A stretch of 64,000 nt of DNA. Source: Niastella yeongjuensis (GTDB taxonomy: Bacteria > Bacteroidota > Bacteroidia > Chitinophagales > Chitinophagaceae). Positions 9,911 to 18,441 of the stretch are shown piece by piece. Position 1 is the stretch's first letter; the number at the start of each line of letters is the position of its first letter. Under the pieces are notes generated by a model, which was given only the letters and a program-made list of their open reading frames with translations, was not told the origin of the DNA and made no database searches. Location: contig NZ_FOCZ01000003.1 of assembly GCF_900110245.1 (NCBI RefSeq), forward strand, positions 434,001 to 498,000, written 5' to 3'. The translations under genes and the position numbers were made by a program.

Positions 9911-10804
9911 ATGAAATGTAGAATTTCAGCTGCTATTGCTATGCTCTTACTGATGGCTTTATCGATTGGCTCCTGTAAAAAAGACGACGGCGCGCAAACT
10001 CCTGTAAGCGATACGGAAGCGCAGACTATTAGCCAGGAAGACGCTGCCGCAGAAGGTGAATATGATGATATTACCGAAATGGGACTGGCAGCAGGCGCCG
10101 ATCTGCAAACCGGCGCCGTTGATAATGGCCGGATAGCAACCGATGGCAACACCGCTCGTATTCGCATTGACCTGTTTGTTAACCTGGCTTTGAAACTGGG
10201 GCCCTGCGTTACTATTACTGCTGAACCTAACGACACCACTTTCCCCAAAACAGTTACGGTAAATTATGGCGATGGTTGTATTTGCCGCGATGGCAAATTG
10301 AGAAAAGGTAAAGTGATCCTGAACTTTGCTGCGCCTATCCGCAAATCGGGCGCCGTGCTTACCATTACTTTACAGGATTATTATGTTAACCGGGCGCATA
10401 TTGAAGGGGTGAAAACCATTACCAACCTCAGTGCAAACGGGGCTGTAAAGTACTCGGTTAAAATTTCAGGTGGTAAAGTAGCGTGGCCAAACGGCAGAGG
10501 CTTTACCTATGAAGGCACAAAAACAGTTACACAAATTGAAGGCGCCGCCACTGCCACCTGTGCCGATGATGTGTATTCAACAGAAGTGAATACAACCATC
10601 AAATATGCCAATGGTATAAATGTAACCAAGAACAGTGAAACACCGTTAATAAAAGCAGTAGCCTGTCATTGGATAGCAAAAGGCAAACTGAAAATAACCA
10701 TCAACAACCGCGTTTTGTATGTTGACTTTGGTACAACCGCCGATTGTGATGACAGCGCATTATTGATATGGGCCAATGGCCAGGTAGGAATTACCCTGCC
10801 ATAG
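9911..10804 (+). CDS. Lipoprotein of unknown function
   Basis: 297 aa. A signal peptide with lipobox LSIGSC (Cys about residue 22) is followed by KKDDG and an acidic linker (SDTEAQTISQEDAAAEGEYDD), typical of Bacteroidota surface lipoproteins. The body is beta-rich, with a NYGDGCICRDGKLRKGK segment holding two close cysteines and several Thr-rich strands. I recognise no named family, although proteins with this layout are common in Chitinophagaceae. It is alone, with a shared terminator downstream. Confidence 0.75.
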   Translation: MKCRISAAIAMLLLMALSIGSCKKDDGAQTPVSDTEAQTISQEDAAAEGEYDDITEMGLAAGADLQTGAVDNGRIATDGNTARIRIDLFVNLALKLGPCVTITAEPNDTTFPKTVTVNYGDGCICRDGKLRKGKVILNFAAPIRKSGAVLTITLQDYYVNRAHIEGVKTITNLSANGAVKYSVKISGGKVAWPNGRGFTYEGTKTVTQIEGAATATCADDVYSTEVNTTIKYANGINVTKNSETPLIKAVACHWIAKGKLKITINNRVLYVDFGTTADCDDSALLIWANGQVGITLP

Positions 10805-10837
10805 AAAGGGCTCCTTGTTCCGTATCGCGAAAATAAA

Positions 10838-10868
10838 AAAGGGCTCCCAGATACATTGGGGGCCCTTT
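10838..10868. terminator. Bidirectional terminator
   Basis: Stem AAAGGGCTCCC / GGGGGCCCTTT around a 9-nt loop, with one mismatch (T/G). The T-run is best on the minus strand, so it mainly ends the DUF5684 gene transcript, and also the lipoprotein transcript. Confidence 0.8.
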
Positions 10869-10894
10869 ACTATTGTTACTGGGGTAGTGGTCGG

Positions 10895-11308
10895 CTATAA
10901 TTTTTGTTGTGGCGCGTCAAAATCAAAATCGGGCTGTTGGGCAGCTTCGAATGCCGCAGGGTCACCATAGGGTCCAATGTATTGCGCATCGCCAAATGCC
11001 AGCAGGGGATAGAAAACGATACCCAGAAAGATCAGGCCAACTGTATAGCCTTCGTCCTTGCCAAAGCTTTTCGACAGCATATTTACTGCCATAATGATGA
11101 ACACGATGTTTACACCAGGAATGCACATGAGCAGTATCCACCACCATGGCTTTCCTATAATTTTCATCATTATGAAATACTTGTATATGGGGATCAGTGC
11201 TTCCCAGCCCGGGCGGCCGGCTTTTTCAAAGATGCGCCAGTATACTACATAAAAAAAGACAACAATGGCTAATAAGAATAGTCCAAGACCAAGAAATGCG
11301 CCTACCAT
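10895..11308 (-). CDS. DUF5684-type small membrane protein
   Basis: 137 aa with four hydrophobic segments (about 3-25, 54-76, 86-104 and 105-115). The stretch FEKAGRPGWEALIPIYKYF followed by KPWWWILLMCIPGVN is the diagnostic core of the DUF5684 family, sometimes annotated as signal-peptidase-like although no catalytic Ser/Lys is present. The C-terminus is soluble and acidic. Its function is unknown. Confidence 0.8.
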   Translation of the reverse strand: MVGAFLGLGLFLLAIVVFFYVVYWRIFEKAGRPGWEALIPIYKYFIMMKIIGKPWWWILLMCIPGVNIVFIIMAVNMLSKSFGKDEGYTVGLIFLGIVFYPLLAFGDAQYIGPYGDPAAFEAAQQPDFDFDAPQQKL

Positions 11309-11445
11309 AATTTAGTCGGTTTTAGTTAGGAATGTGTACAGATAAAAATGTAAATAATTTTTAGTATTTGCAAGCTTTGCCGGCAATACGCGGTAGGATG
11401 GTGATTAGCAACTTATTGTATATAAACACGTTGTGTAATGAACGA

Positions 11446-11479
11446 AAAAGGGGCTCCCCAAATGTCGGGAGCCCCTTTT
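11446..11479. terminator. Bidirectional terminator
   Basis: Perfect 13-bp stem AAAAGGGGCTCCC / GGGAGCCCCTTTT around CAAATGTC, just past the stop codon of the YqaE/Pmp3-like gene. Confidence 0.88.
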
Positions 11480-11500
11480 AAAATTAGATTATGTCCTGGC

Positions 11501-11917
11501 TTAGATGGCATCAAATACCACCAACAGGGCAAAGATTACACCTGGGATCCAGAAGAGCAAAGTAAGGATGATGCTGATCCAGAACTTTGAGTTCACTTCT
11601 TCTTCTTTCAGGTAAACAGCCAGTGGGGGTAACAGGATAGCCAGAATAGCCAATAATACTTGATCGGTTTCAGAAGCACGACCAGCCCGTTTGTCTGCCT
11701 TGTACTCTTTCATTAATTTCTTGGCTTCATTAACGCGTGTTTTGCGCTCAGCTCTTGACAGGCTCTTGAACTCATCAACGGCAGAGTTTACTGTCGCCGG
11801 AGCTGGTTCGGTTTTCGCAGTGTTGTCAACTGAAGGCAAAGAAGCGGCCAGTACGGGAGACGTGCAAACAGATACCATTACCAGTAAGGTCAGAATTCGG
11901 GTAGTGATCTTTTTCAT
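11501..11917 (-). CDS. YqaE/Pmp3-like membrane protein with a signal peptide
   Basis: 138 aa. A signal peptide (cleavage near VLAAS, about residue 25) is followed by a charged helical linker (about 45-82) and a C-terminal Pmp3/YqaE module (about 86-138): VLLAILAILLPPLAVYL, then WISIILTLLFWIPGVIFALLVVFDAI. The module alone is normally about 50 residues and is linked to membrane potential or stress in other organisms. Here the fusion to an exported linker is the common Bacteroidota form. Its role is unknown. Confidence 0.82.
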   Translation of the reverse strand: MKKITTRILTLLVMVSVCTSPVLAASLPSVDNTAKTEPAPATVNSAVDEFKSLSRAERKTRVNEAKKLMKEYKADKRAGRASETDQVLLAILAILLPPLAVYLKEEEVNSKFWISIILTLLFWIPGVIFALLVVFDAI

Positions 11918-12118
11918 ATTATCTATTTTGGTATAACAAATATAGTGAGGAATTTTTCAGATTTGTGCATCACATGCAATTAAAAGACCAGATTATAATA
12001 TTGCATCGCTGGTATCATGTTTTTTACCCACATCCGCGTAACGTCGTTGTAGATCACAGTTAGGATAAAGCTGCATACGCCGTACAAAATGATTATTATT
12101 GTGTAGAAAATTTTTACC

Positions 12119-13222
12119 ATGGCTGGCATTAGCAAATATTACAGAAAGGAAGGGGAGGTGGAGCAGGCAATAGCGGCATTCTGGCAATGGTTCATCAGCA
12201 ATGAGCACCGTTTCCGCGGGCTTGAAAAGAATGATTCTGATCAGGCTTTGTCTTTTTTGGAAGAGCTTATTCAACGCATGGCTCCTTATAACCCATATTT
12301 GAAAGCCCTGGCCGGCCCGGATAGTAATGGCAACTATGAACTCATCATTACGTCCGATGGCGATATCGCTTTGTTTTGTAAAGTGGAAGACCTGGTAAAA
12401 GCCGCGCCACCAGTGAATAACTGGATATTTACAGCGCATAAGCCCGCCCTGGGTTTTGAAGGCATCAGCATAGATCTGTATGGCCTTCAGTTCACTACCG
12501 ACACTACCAGCTTTTATCCCATAGTACAGGAAAATTATCCCGATGAAGTTAGTATTGTAATCACACACTCGGGATATAACAGTGAAATAGACGAGCATTT
12601 TCAGGCAGGCGGTATGATCTATCTTGAAAATGGATTGGGTGAAGTGAACACAGCCACCAAAATAGATAATTATGAAACCGGTCCCCTGCCCGGTGCCGAC
12701 CAGGGCATTGAAGTAATACCTATTTCAAAACTGCATGAATATTTAAGCTGGCGGGAAAAGGAGTTTGTGGAGAAGTATGAATCGGTTCCCGATGAACGGC
12801 CCGATACGTTCCATTTGCTGGAAGCTGAAGACCGGGATGGCCGAAAGATGTTACTAACCGTTAACATGGAATGCCGGTATTGGGACAAAAAGCCGGCTTA
12901 TTCCTGGTTATTACAGATCAATATGACCTTTACGGGTGATGAAACCGGATTCCCCAGTGAGGAGCAACTGATAGCGCTGCAAACCCTGGAGGAGGAGATC
13001 TTTACCCTGCTGCCGGGCGACAAAGCCATCCTGGCCGGAAATAAAACCTACGACAATTGTAAGAATATTTACTTTTATGTGAGCGAATATAAAACCACGG
13101 CGGTTTTACTGAACCAGTATATCGAAAATAAGGAAACGCCCTATGAGATCATGTTCTTTATAAGAAGGGATAAATACTGGCGAACTATGGAGCAGTACTT
13201 CAACCTGCCAATTGAAGATTGA
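12119..13222 (+). CDS. DUF695-like cytosolic protein
   Basis: 367 aa with no signal peptide or membrane segment. The N-terminal half (about 1-180) is acidic and mixed alpha/beta, resembling proteins that measure or bind small partners but without a motif I can name. The C-terminal part (about 235-365) resembles DUF695: it has MLLTVNMECRYWD and later FYVSEYKTTAVLL with the aromatic-rich end RRDKYWRTMEQYF. The function of the family is unknown. It is monocistronic. Confidence 0.65.
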   Translation: MAGISKYYRKEGEVEQAIAAFWQWFISNEHRFRGLEKNDSDQALSFLEELIQRMAPYNPYLKALAGPDSNGNYELIITSDGDIALFCKVEDLVKAAPPVNNWIFTAHKPALGFEGISIDLYGLQFTTDTTSFYPIVQENYPDEVSIVITHSGYNSEIDEHFQAGGMIYLENGLGEVNTATKIDNYETGPLPGADQGIEVIPISKLHEYLSWREKEFVEKYESVPDERPDTFHLLEAEDRDGRKMLLTVNMECRYWDKKPAYSWLLQINMTFTGDETGFPSEEQLIALQTLEEEIFTLLPGDKAILAGNKTYDNCKNIYFYVSEYKTTAVLLNQYIENKETPYEIMFFIRRDKYWRTMEQYFNLPIED

Positions 13223-13454
13223 ATAGTAACCTATTCCGGTTATGTAATAAAAACGGTTTGGGTTGTGTAAACCGTTATATTTGAGCCCTGCACGCCATGG
13301 AAGTAAGGGTAAGTGGATATGTAATGTTTTTGTTATGAGTGTATTTGCAAAGAAGTGACTGATCAAAAACAATTAGCATATGATCAGACTAAATAGTGTG
13401 CTTTTTCGTTTCAATAGTATTCAATTTCCTTAGAAACAACACGTTAGTAGCAGT

Positions 13455-14855
13455 ATGCACGCCTTACGCCTGGATTTAATGCGTTATTGGGTATCCATAA
13501 AATCCATTGGGGTAACCCCCGAGATGGAAGAGTATGACAAAAGGAAAATGAGCATTTTTAACCAGCTTAATTTCCTTGGGATCATAACAGGCATCATTGT
13601 TCCGCTCATTGGCATCCTTTTCAACGATCACCTTCCCCCACTGGCCTGGTTTATTGCAGCATCTCCACTGGCCATCAGTGTTATTGTACTTTGGTTGAAC
13701 CATGAACAGTATTACGAACATGCAAGACTTGTATATTTCAGTTTATATCCCATCGCTACCTGTTTGGTTTATCTGGGAAAAGTAGATGTTGGCGTAGAAC
13801 TGTTCTTCGTATTGTATGGGGTTTTATCGGTGTTCTTTTTGCAGGAGGTTATTCATATCATCTTTGCTTTCACTTTATCCATTACCTGTTATTTCATTGC
13901 CTGTATAGTACCGCATGATTATTATTTCAAGCTGGCCAAGTCAAATTATTACTTCTTTGTTTTTAATCACATCACTGCCATCTCCTTTATTTTTTACGCG
14001 ATCTATTTTATTAAACAGGAGAACAACGGCTATCACTATAGTTTAATCAATAAGTCGAAAGAAAGCGAACTGCAGAAACAGGAGATAGCGCAAAAAGCCA
14101 GCCTGCTCGAAGAGCAAACAGCCAAACTAACGGAGCTGAACCAGCTAAAAAATAAACTGTTCTCTGTAATTGCACATGATCTTAAAACGCCTATGTATGC
14201 GTTGCGGAACCTGTTCAATAATATGCACATCAATGAAATGCCGGTAAAAGAAATAAAGGCATTACTGCCCGGCATTGTGAGCGAAATGAACTATACCACC
14301 AACCTCATGGAAAACCTGTTGCAATGGGCTAAGTCGCAAATGGAAAACTCCAGCCTGCAACCCGAGGTGCTGGATATAGAAACCATGCTCAGCCGGGTAT
14401 TGCAGTTATTACACTGGCAGGCCAGTAACAAACGCATTCATTTGGAGTCGCAGATTGAAGAACCGTTGTTTTGTTATGCCGATAAAGAAATGGTGAACCT
14501 GGTATTGCGCAACCTGTTGTCGAATGCCATCAAGTTCACTCCCGAAAACGGACACGTTAGGGTAGGGGCCAGGGAACAGGCTTCCGGCGTTGAAATATAT
14601 GTACAGGATGATGGTGTTGGCATCAGTGCCGAACGCCAGCTGCAATTGTTTGGAGACATGTTCTACAGCACCCGGGGTACCAATTCCGAAACGGGTACCG
14701 GTTTAGGTCTTAAACTCTGTAAAGATTTTCTGGAAAAGAATGGTGGCCGTATTGCGGTACAAAGCACGGTTGGCAAAGGCAGTACGTTTACAGTTATACT
14801 GCCCAGGTTTGGCGGGGAAACAGGTCCGCGGGGAACTATGGGCAATAAGCAATAA
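13455..14855 (+). CDS. Membrane sensor histidine kinase
   Basis: 466 aa. Five to six transmembrane helices (about 38-185) form a membrane-embedded sensor without a large outer domain. They are followed by a coiled coil (about 200-232), HisKA with His241 in IAHDLKTPM, and HATPase_c with Asn357 in the N-box, DDGVGIS (386-392) and TGTGLGLK (413-420). No receiver is attached and no regulator gene lies next to it, so its partner is elsewhere. Downstream is a repeat that can form a hairpin. Confidence 0.9.
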   Translation: MHALRLDLMRYWVSIKSIGVTPEMEEYDKRKMSIFNQLNFLGIITGIIVPLIGILFNDHLPPLAWFIAASPLAISVIVLWLNHEQYYEHARLVYFSLYPIATCLVYLGKVDVGVELFFVLYGVLSVFFLQEVIHIIFAFTLSITCYFIACIVPHDYYFKLAKSNYYFFVFNHITAISFIFYAIYFIKQENNGYHYSLINKSKESELQKQEIAQKASLLEEQTAKLTELNQLKNKLFSVIAHDLKTPMYALRNLFNNMHINEMPVKEIKALLPGIVSEMNYTTNLMENLLQWAKSQMENSSLQPEVLDIETMLSRVLQLLHWQASNKRIHLESQIEEPLFCYADKEMVNLVLRNLLSNAIKFTPENGHVRVGAREQASGVEIYVQDDGVGISAERQLQLFGDMFYSTRGTNSETGTGLGLKLCKDFLEKNGGRIAVQSTVGKGSTFTVILPRFGGETGPRGTMGNKQ

Positions 14856-14879
14856 GCAATATGCAAACCTAATTTATAG

Positions 14880-14996
14880 TCAGTTACAAGTTTCAGGTTA
14901 CAAGTTACAGGTTACAAGTTTCAGGGCTTCTATTGTAAGCGTATTGCCTGCATAAAGCCATGTAACCTGAAACCTGCAACCTGCAACCTGAAACGG
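14880..14996. repeat. Class B repeat: CAGGTTACAAGTT array facing an inverted copy
   Basis: Left arm (about 14880-14926) holds repeated AAGTTTCAGGTTACAAGTT units. Right arm (about 14958-14996) holds TAACCTGAAACCTGCAACCTG units, which is the same motif inverted. The two arms can pair over roughly 35 bp with some mismatches, making a hairpin between two convergent genes. Confidence 0.75.
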
Positions 14997-15022
14997 CATC
15001 TCTCTGTCACATTAGCCAATCA

Positions 15023-15877
15023 CTATTTAAAGATAGTATCGAAGAACGTCTTCATATCATTCCAGGAAGCCGTATCTGCAGCGCCATTGTAGGCAATAGG
15101 CAGGTTCCACTTCTTACCTAACTCGGTTGCCTGCGGGTTGGTGAACGCATGCAGGGCGTTAGGATATGACTTAAAGGTGTAGTCGGCTTTTATGGAGTCC
15201 ATTTGTTTTTTAAACGCAGCTACTTCCGCCGGCTTTACAAAAGGATCAGCTTCCCCATGACATACCAGTATTTTGGCTTTCAACAGGTCTTTGTTGGCAG
15301 GAGCGCCTACCAGGTTACCATGAAAGCTCACCACGCCTTTAAAGGGTTCACCCAGGCGCGCTGCGTTCAATACCATGGCGCCGCCAAAGCAATAACCTAT
15401 GGCTGCTAATTTGCCGGTATCTGCCTGCTGAAAGCTTTTTAACGCTACCAGGGCCGCATCTATACGGGCTTTGGCGCTTAAAGGTTTGGTGTAGAATTGT
15501 CCGGCCCATTTACCTGCTACAGCTGGTGAATCGGTATTCATGCCATTGCCGTACATGTCCATGGCCATGGCTATGTAACCCAGTTTGGCCAGTTCGCGCG
15601 CGCGCATTTTGGCATAATCATTCAACCCCCACCATTCAGGGATGATAAGGACAGCCGGGCGTTTGGTATCGAGGCTGGTATCATAGGCAACAAAGCCTTT
15701 CATTGCAATGTTATCGCCTGCATAGTCGACGTCCAGTTCTTTTAAGCCTGGTTGTTTGGCTGCGGCCGGTTGTTCAGTGGCTGATTGTTCATTTGCTGGT
15801 TTTGATGATTGGTCGTTACAGGAAACGATGGCTGTAATAACCAATGAAAGGAAAGCAAAACCCAATTTTTGTTTCAT
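15023..15877 (-). CDS. Dienelactone hydrolase-family lipoprotein
   Basis: 284 aa alpha/beta hydrolase. The lipobox is AIVSC (Cys about residue 20), followed by a Ser/Pro/Glu-rich linker. The catalytic triad of the DLH type is visible: nucleophile Cys in GYCFGGAM, Asp in HGEADPF and His in NALHAFTNP. The oxyanion region IIPEWWGLND also matches. The family hydrolyses dienelactones or similar esters; attachment to a lipid anchor places it in the periplasm or on the outer membrane, so the true substrate is uncertain. It starts 22 bp after the methyltransferase gene stop and is probably cotranscribed with it. Confidence 0.88.
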   Translation of the reverse strand: MKQKLGFAFLSLVITAIVSCNDQSSKPANEQSATEQPAAAKQPGLKELDVDYAGDNIAMKGFVAYDTSLDTKRPAVLIIPEWWGLNDYAKMRARELAKLGYIAMAMDMYGNGMNTDSPAVAGKWAGQFYTKPLSAKARIDAALVALKSFQQADTGKLAAIGYCFGGAMVLNAARLGEPFKGVVSFHGNLVGAPANKDLLKAKILVCHGEADPFVKPAEVAAFKKQMDSIKADYTFKSYPNALHAFTNPQATELGKKWNLPIAYNGAADTASWNDMKTFFDTIFK

Positions 15878-15899
15878 GATAGTATGGTTTATTTATTAG

Positions 15900-16736
15900 T
15901 TAACCTGTCTGCTTGTTATTTATGTTTTTTGTATAGGTACCGCTTTCCAGAACGACTCTTTTTCCTATAAGGTTGCTGCGCAAGTTATTTAATTTCTGCA
16001 GTGCTGTATCACCCATTAACAAATGCAATCCTGATGCCGGTAGTCCTTTTTGGGCAATGCGGTTAAAAAGCTTATTAAAAAAGCCGATCCCTTTCTCCGT
16101 TTCATCTGTTACCTGTATGCGTTGAAAGCCGGTTTCCCCGAGCAGGGTATGCAACTGTTGCGAGGTGATCAGATGGCTCAGGGAAGCATCTGCGGCCCAG
16201 GGAACCGGATAGTGTATGAGTTCCCCATTGTCGAGGATATCGTAATAAATAAACCGTCCGCCAGTGGTTAATACCCGGTGTATTTCCCCATAAAAGGTTT
16301 TTTTATCGGCAATATTCATTTGTACGTGTTGTGTAAACACAGCATTAAAGCTGTTGTCTGCAAAAGGGAGCGCCAGCACGCTGCCCTGTACAAAGCGCGT
16401 GCTGTGTTGCAGACCGGTCAATACCGATAGTTTTTCAGCCGTTCGAATATAGTCGCCGGTTATATCAATACCGGTAACAATACAGTCAAAATCCGCCGCC
16501 AGTAAACGGCAGGTTCCGCCCAGGCCACAACCGGCATCCAAAACGCGCATGCCATGTTGCAGTCCTGCGGCATTGGCCAGCTCGCGCGATACTTCCTGGC
16601 CCCGCACATGAAACTCATCAATGGGCGCCAGGTCTTCCCTGGTGACCAGGGCTGGCTCTTTTCCGATTGCCTGCAGAATAACCTCGTACAGGTTTTCATG
16701 CGAATAATGGGCTGCTATTTGCGATTCGTTAGTCAT
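15900..16736 (-). CDS. Class I SAM-dependent methyltransferase
   Basis: 278 aa. The SAM-binding motif VLDAGCGLGGTCRLLA (about 69-84), the acidic VTGIDIT end of strand 2, and NAVFTQHVQMNIADK around motif IV place it in the UbiE/small-molecule methyltransferase group. The substrate is unknown. The C-terminal third is helical and has no additional domain. It is the first gene of a likely two-gene unit with the dienelactone hydrolase lipoprotein, which hints at a small-molecule substrate. Confidence 0.85.
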   Translation of the reverse strand: MTNESQIAAHYSHENLYEVILQAIGKEPALVTREDLAPIDEFHVRGQEVSRELANAAGLQHGMRVLDAGCGLGGTCRLLAADFDCIVTGIDITGDYIRTAEKLSVLTGLQHSTRFVQGSVLALPFADNSFNAVFTQHVQMNIADKKTFYGEIHRVLTTGGRFIYYDILDNGELIHYPVPWAADASLSHLITSQQLHTLLGETGFQRIQVTDETEKGIGFFNKLFNRIAQKGLPASGLHLLMGDTALQKLNNLRSNLIGKRVVLESGTYTKNINNKQTG

Positions 16737-16747
16737 GGTTATACAAA

Positions 16748-16854
16748 GTTAACCAGTTAACGAGATGACGAGGTCGTTAATAGTCAGAAAGCTAAGAAGT
16801 CAGGGTAACCTTATCAACCTGTCAACTTGTTAACTTGTTAACTTTTCAACTTAT
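16748..16854. repeat. Class A repeat: GTTAAC/GTTGAC array and inverted copy
   Basis: Left arm 16748-16780 (GTTAACCAGTTAACGAG...) faces right arm 16811-16854 (CAACCTGTCAACTTGTTAAC...). Inverting the right arm gives the same string with few mismatches, so a stem of about 33 bp with a 30-nt loop is possible. The right arm abuts the prfB promoter. Confidence 0.8.
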
Positions 16855-16859
16855 CTTTG
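16827..16859 (+). promoter_or_regulatory. Candidate prfB promoter
   Basis: TATCTTTG (16852-16859) matches the Bacteroidota -7 box TAnnTTTG exactly. A TTG at 16827-16829, 22 bp upstream, could serve as the -33 element and lies inside the class A repeat. The predicted start of transcription is within a few bases of the prfB ATG at 16864. Confidence 0.55.
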
Positions 16860-16863
16860 GGTC

Positions 16864-17953
16864 ATGACACAAGAAAAAATAAACGATATGAGGTCCCGCC
16901 TTGGTGGACTGAGGAGGTTTCTTTGACGTCGATAACCGTCAGTACAAAGTAAACGAAGAAAAACAACTTTCCCTTTCGCCCGGTTTTTGGGACGATAACA
17001 AACGGGCCACTGAAATACTCAAAAGCATTAAGCTAAACGAATTCTGGATCAAACTCTTCGATCAGTCAAAGGCTGACGTGGAGGATTTTGTTGTGTTGTT
17101 TGATTTCTGGAAAGCCGGCGAAGCCAGCGAAGACGAAACCAAACTGGCTTATGAAAAGGCATTACAGCAATTAGATGAGGCCGAATTCAAAAGCACCCTG
17201 AACCAGCCGGAAGATGAATTGCCGGGCGTACTGCAGATAAACAGCGGCGCCGGTGGTACTGAAAGCCAGGACTGGGCCGAAATGCTGGCGCGTATGTACC
17301 GCATGTATGGTGAAAAACAAGGCTGGCAGGTAACCGAGCTCGACTGGCAGGAAGGTGATGGCGCTGGTATCAAAAGCGCTACGCTGCAGTTTGACGGACC
17401 GTTCGCCTATGGCTTTTTAAAGGCCGAGAGCGGCGTTCACCGCCTGGTACGTATTTCACCCTTCGACAGCAATGCCCGGCGTCACACGTCGTTTGCATCG
17501 ATATTCGTGTATCCGCTGGTTGATGACAGTATTGCGGTAGAAGTAAACCCCGCCGACCTGGAATGGGAGTTTTACCGAAGCGGTGGTAAGGGCGGACAGA
17601 ACGTAAACAAGGTGGAAACGGCTGTGCGTTTAAAACACCATCCCAGCGGTATTGTGGTGGAATGCCAGAAAGCCCGTACTCAGGGAGAGAACCGCGAAAT
17701 GGCGCTGCAGATGCTGAAGAGCCGCCTGTACGAAGAAGAGTTGCGCCGCAGAGAAGCATTGAAGAATGCTACCAATGCCTCTAAAAAGAAGATAGAGTGG
17801 GGCAGCCAGATCCGCAGCTATGTGTTCCATCCGTATAAAATGATCAAGGACCACCGTACCGATTATGAAGTAGGGAATGTGCAGCCGGTGATGGATGGCG
17901 AGCTGGATGGGTTTATTAAAGCGTATTTGATGAAGGAAGCGGAGGAAGGTTGA
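16864..17953 (+). CDS. prfB: Peptide chain release factor 2 (programmed +1 frameshift)
   Basis: RF2 hydrolyses peptidyl-tRNA at UGA and UAA stop codons. The gene is read in two frames. The first 20 codons (16864-16923, [15 protein letters not shown]...) end at an in-frame TGA (16924-16926). Reading resumes in the +1 frame at GAC (16925) and continues to 17953, giving 362 aa, normal for RF2. The RF2 selectivity tripeptide SPF is in RISPFDSN and the catalytic GGQ is in [12 protein letters not shown] reading that begins only at 17078 would lose the N-terminal helical domain. The gene has its own promoter candidate and terminator. Confidence 0.96.
16912..16927 (+). promoter_or_regulatory. prfB: prfB programmed frameshift site
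   Basis: AGGAGG (16912-16917), TTT, then CTTTGAC (16921-16927). The internal Shine-Dalgarno-like AGGAGG sits 3 bases before the CTT slip codon, the same spacing as in the well-studied E. coli prfB site (AGGGGG TAT CTT TGA C). Low RF2 lets the ribosome slip forward at CTT, so RF2 controls its own synthesis. Confidence 0.96.
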
Positions 17954-18208
17954 GGAGTTGACCAGTTAACGAGTTGATCAGTTGACGAGTTGACGAGTTG
18001 ATAATGTAATACAGGAAATCTGAGGCCGAAGGCCGAAGTAAAAAATAGAAAGCCGAAAGGGCCAAAGTTGTTAAGACAGCTTTGGCCCTTTTTATTTTTG
18101 TATTCCTTTTTTAAACCTATAAACGCTGTTAACCCTATCAGTCTTCCTGCGTCCAAAGCAAAAATCTATTTGCTTTGGACCTTGTTAACTGGTCAACTGA
18201 TCAACGTT
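17951..18208. repeat. Class A repeat arms flanking the prfB terminator
   Basis: Left arm 17951-18006 (GTTGACCAGTTAACGAGTTGATC...) begins at the prfB stop codon. Right arm 18181-18208 (TTGTTAACTGGTCAACTGATCAA) is its inverse. Between them lies the terminator at 18056-18091, so the two arms could close a large nested structure. Confidence 0.7.
18056..18095 (+). terminator. prfB terminator
   Basis: Stem AAAGGGCCAAAG / CTTTGGCCCTTT (18056-18067 and 18080-18091) with a 12-nt loop and a T-rich 3' end. Confidence 0.85.
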
Positions 18209-18222
18209 GCCTCCAAAAAAAT

Positions 18223-18254
18223 AAAAACGCCACACTGTTAAGCGTGGCGTTTTT
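18223..18254. terminator. Bidirectional terminator
   Basis: Stem AAAAACGCCAC / GTGGCGTTTTT around a 10-nt loop. The rest of the space up to 18441 holds only a short repeat of the kind GAGAACTCAGAAC (about 18277-18312) and no gene. Confidence 0.82.
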
Positions 18255-18441
18255 ACATGAGTGTATCTCAGCGGACTGAGAACCCAGAAACTCATTCACT
18301 GAGAACTCAGAACAAAAATTCTGCCTGCAGGTTCATAGATCACTCTAAGGCTGCAGGCAAAATATGAATACACCAATTAATATTGCCAGAGTAAATTAAA
18401 CCAATCCGGCATTACTCGTGTGTTTATACTTTCATCAACGA

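Noticed and set aside
10895-11308. The DUF5684 protein as a signal peptidase
   Set aside because: No catalytic Ser/Lys dyad is present.
17078-17953. prfB as a short gene starting at 17078
   Set aside because: It would lack the N-terminal domain; the frameshift model gives a full RF2.
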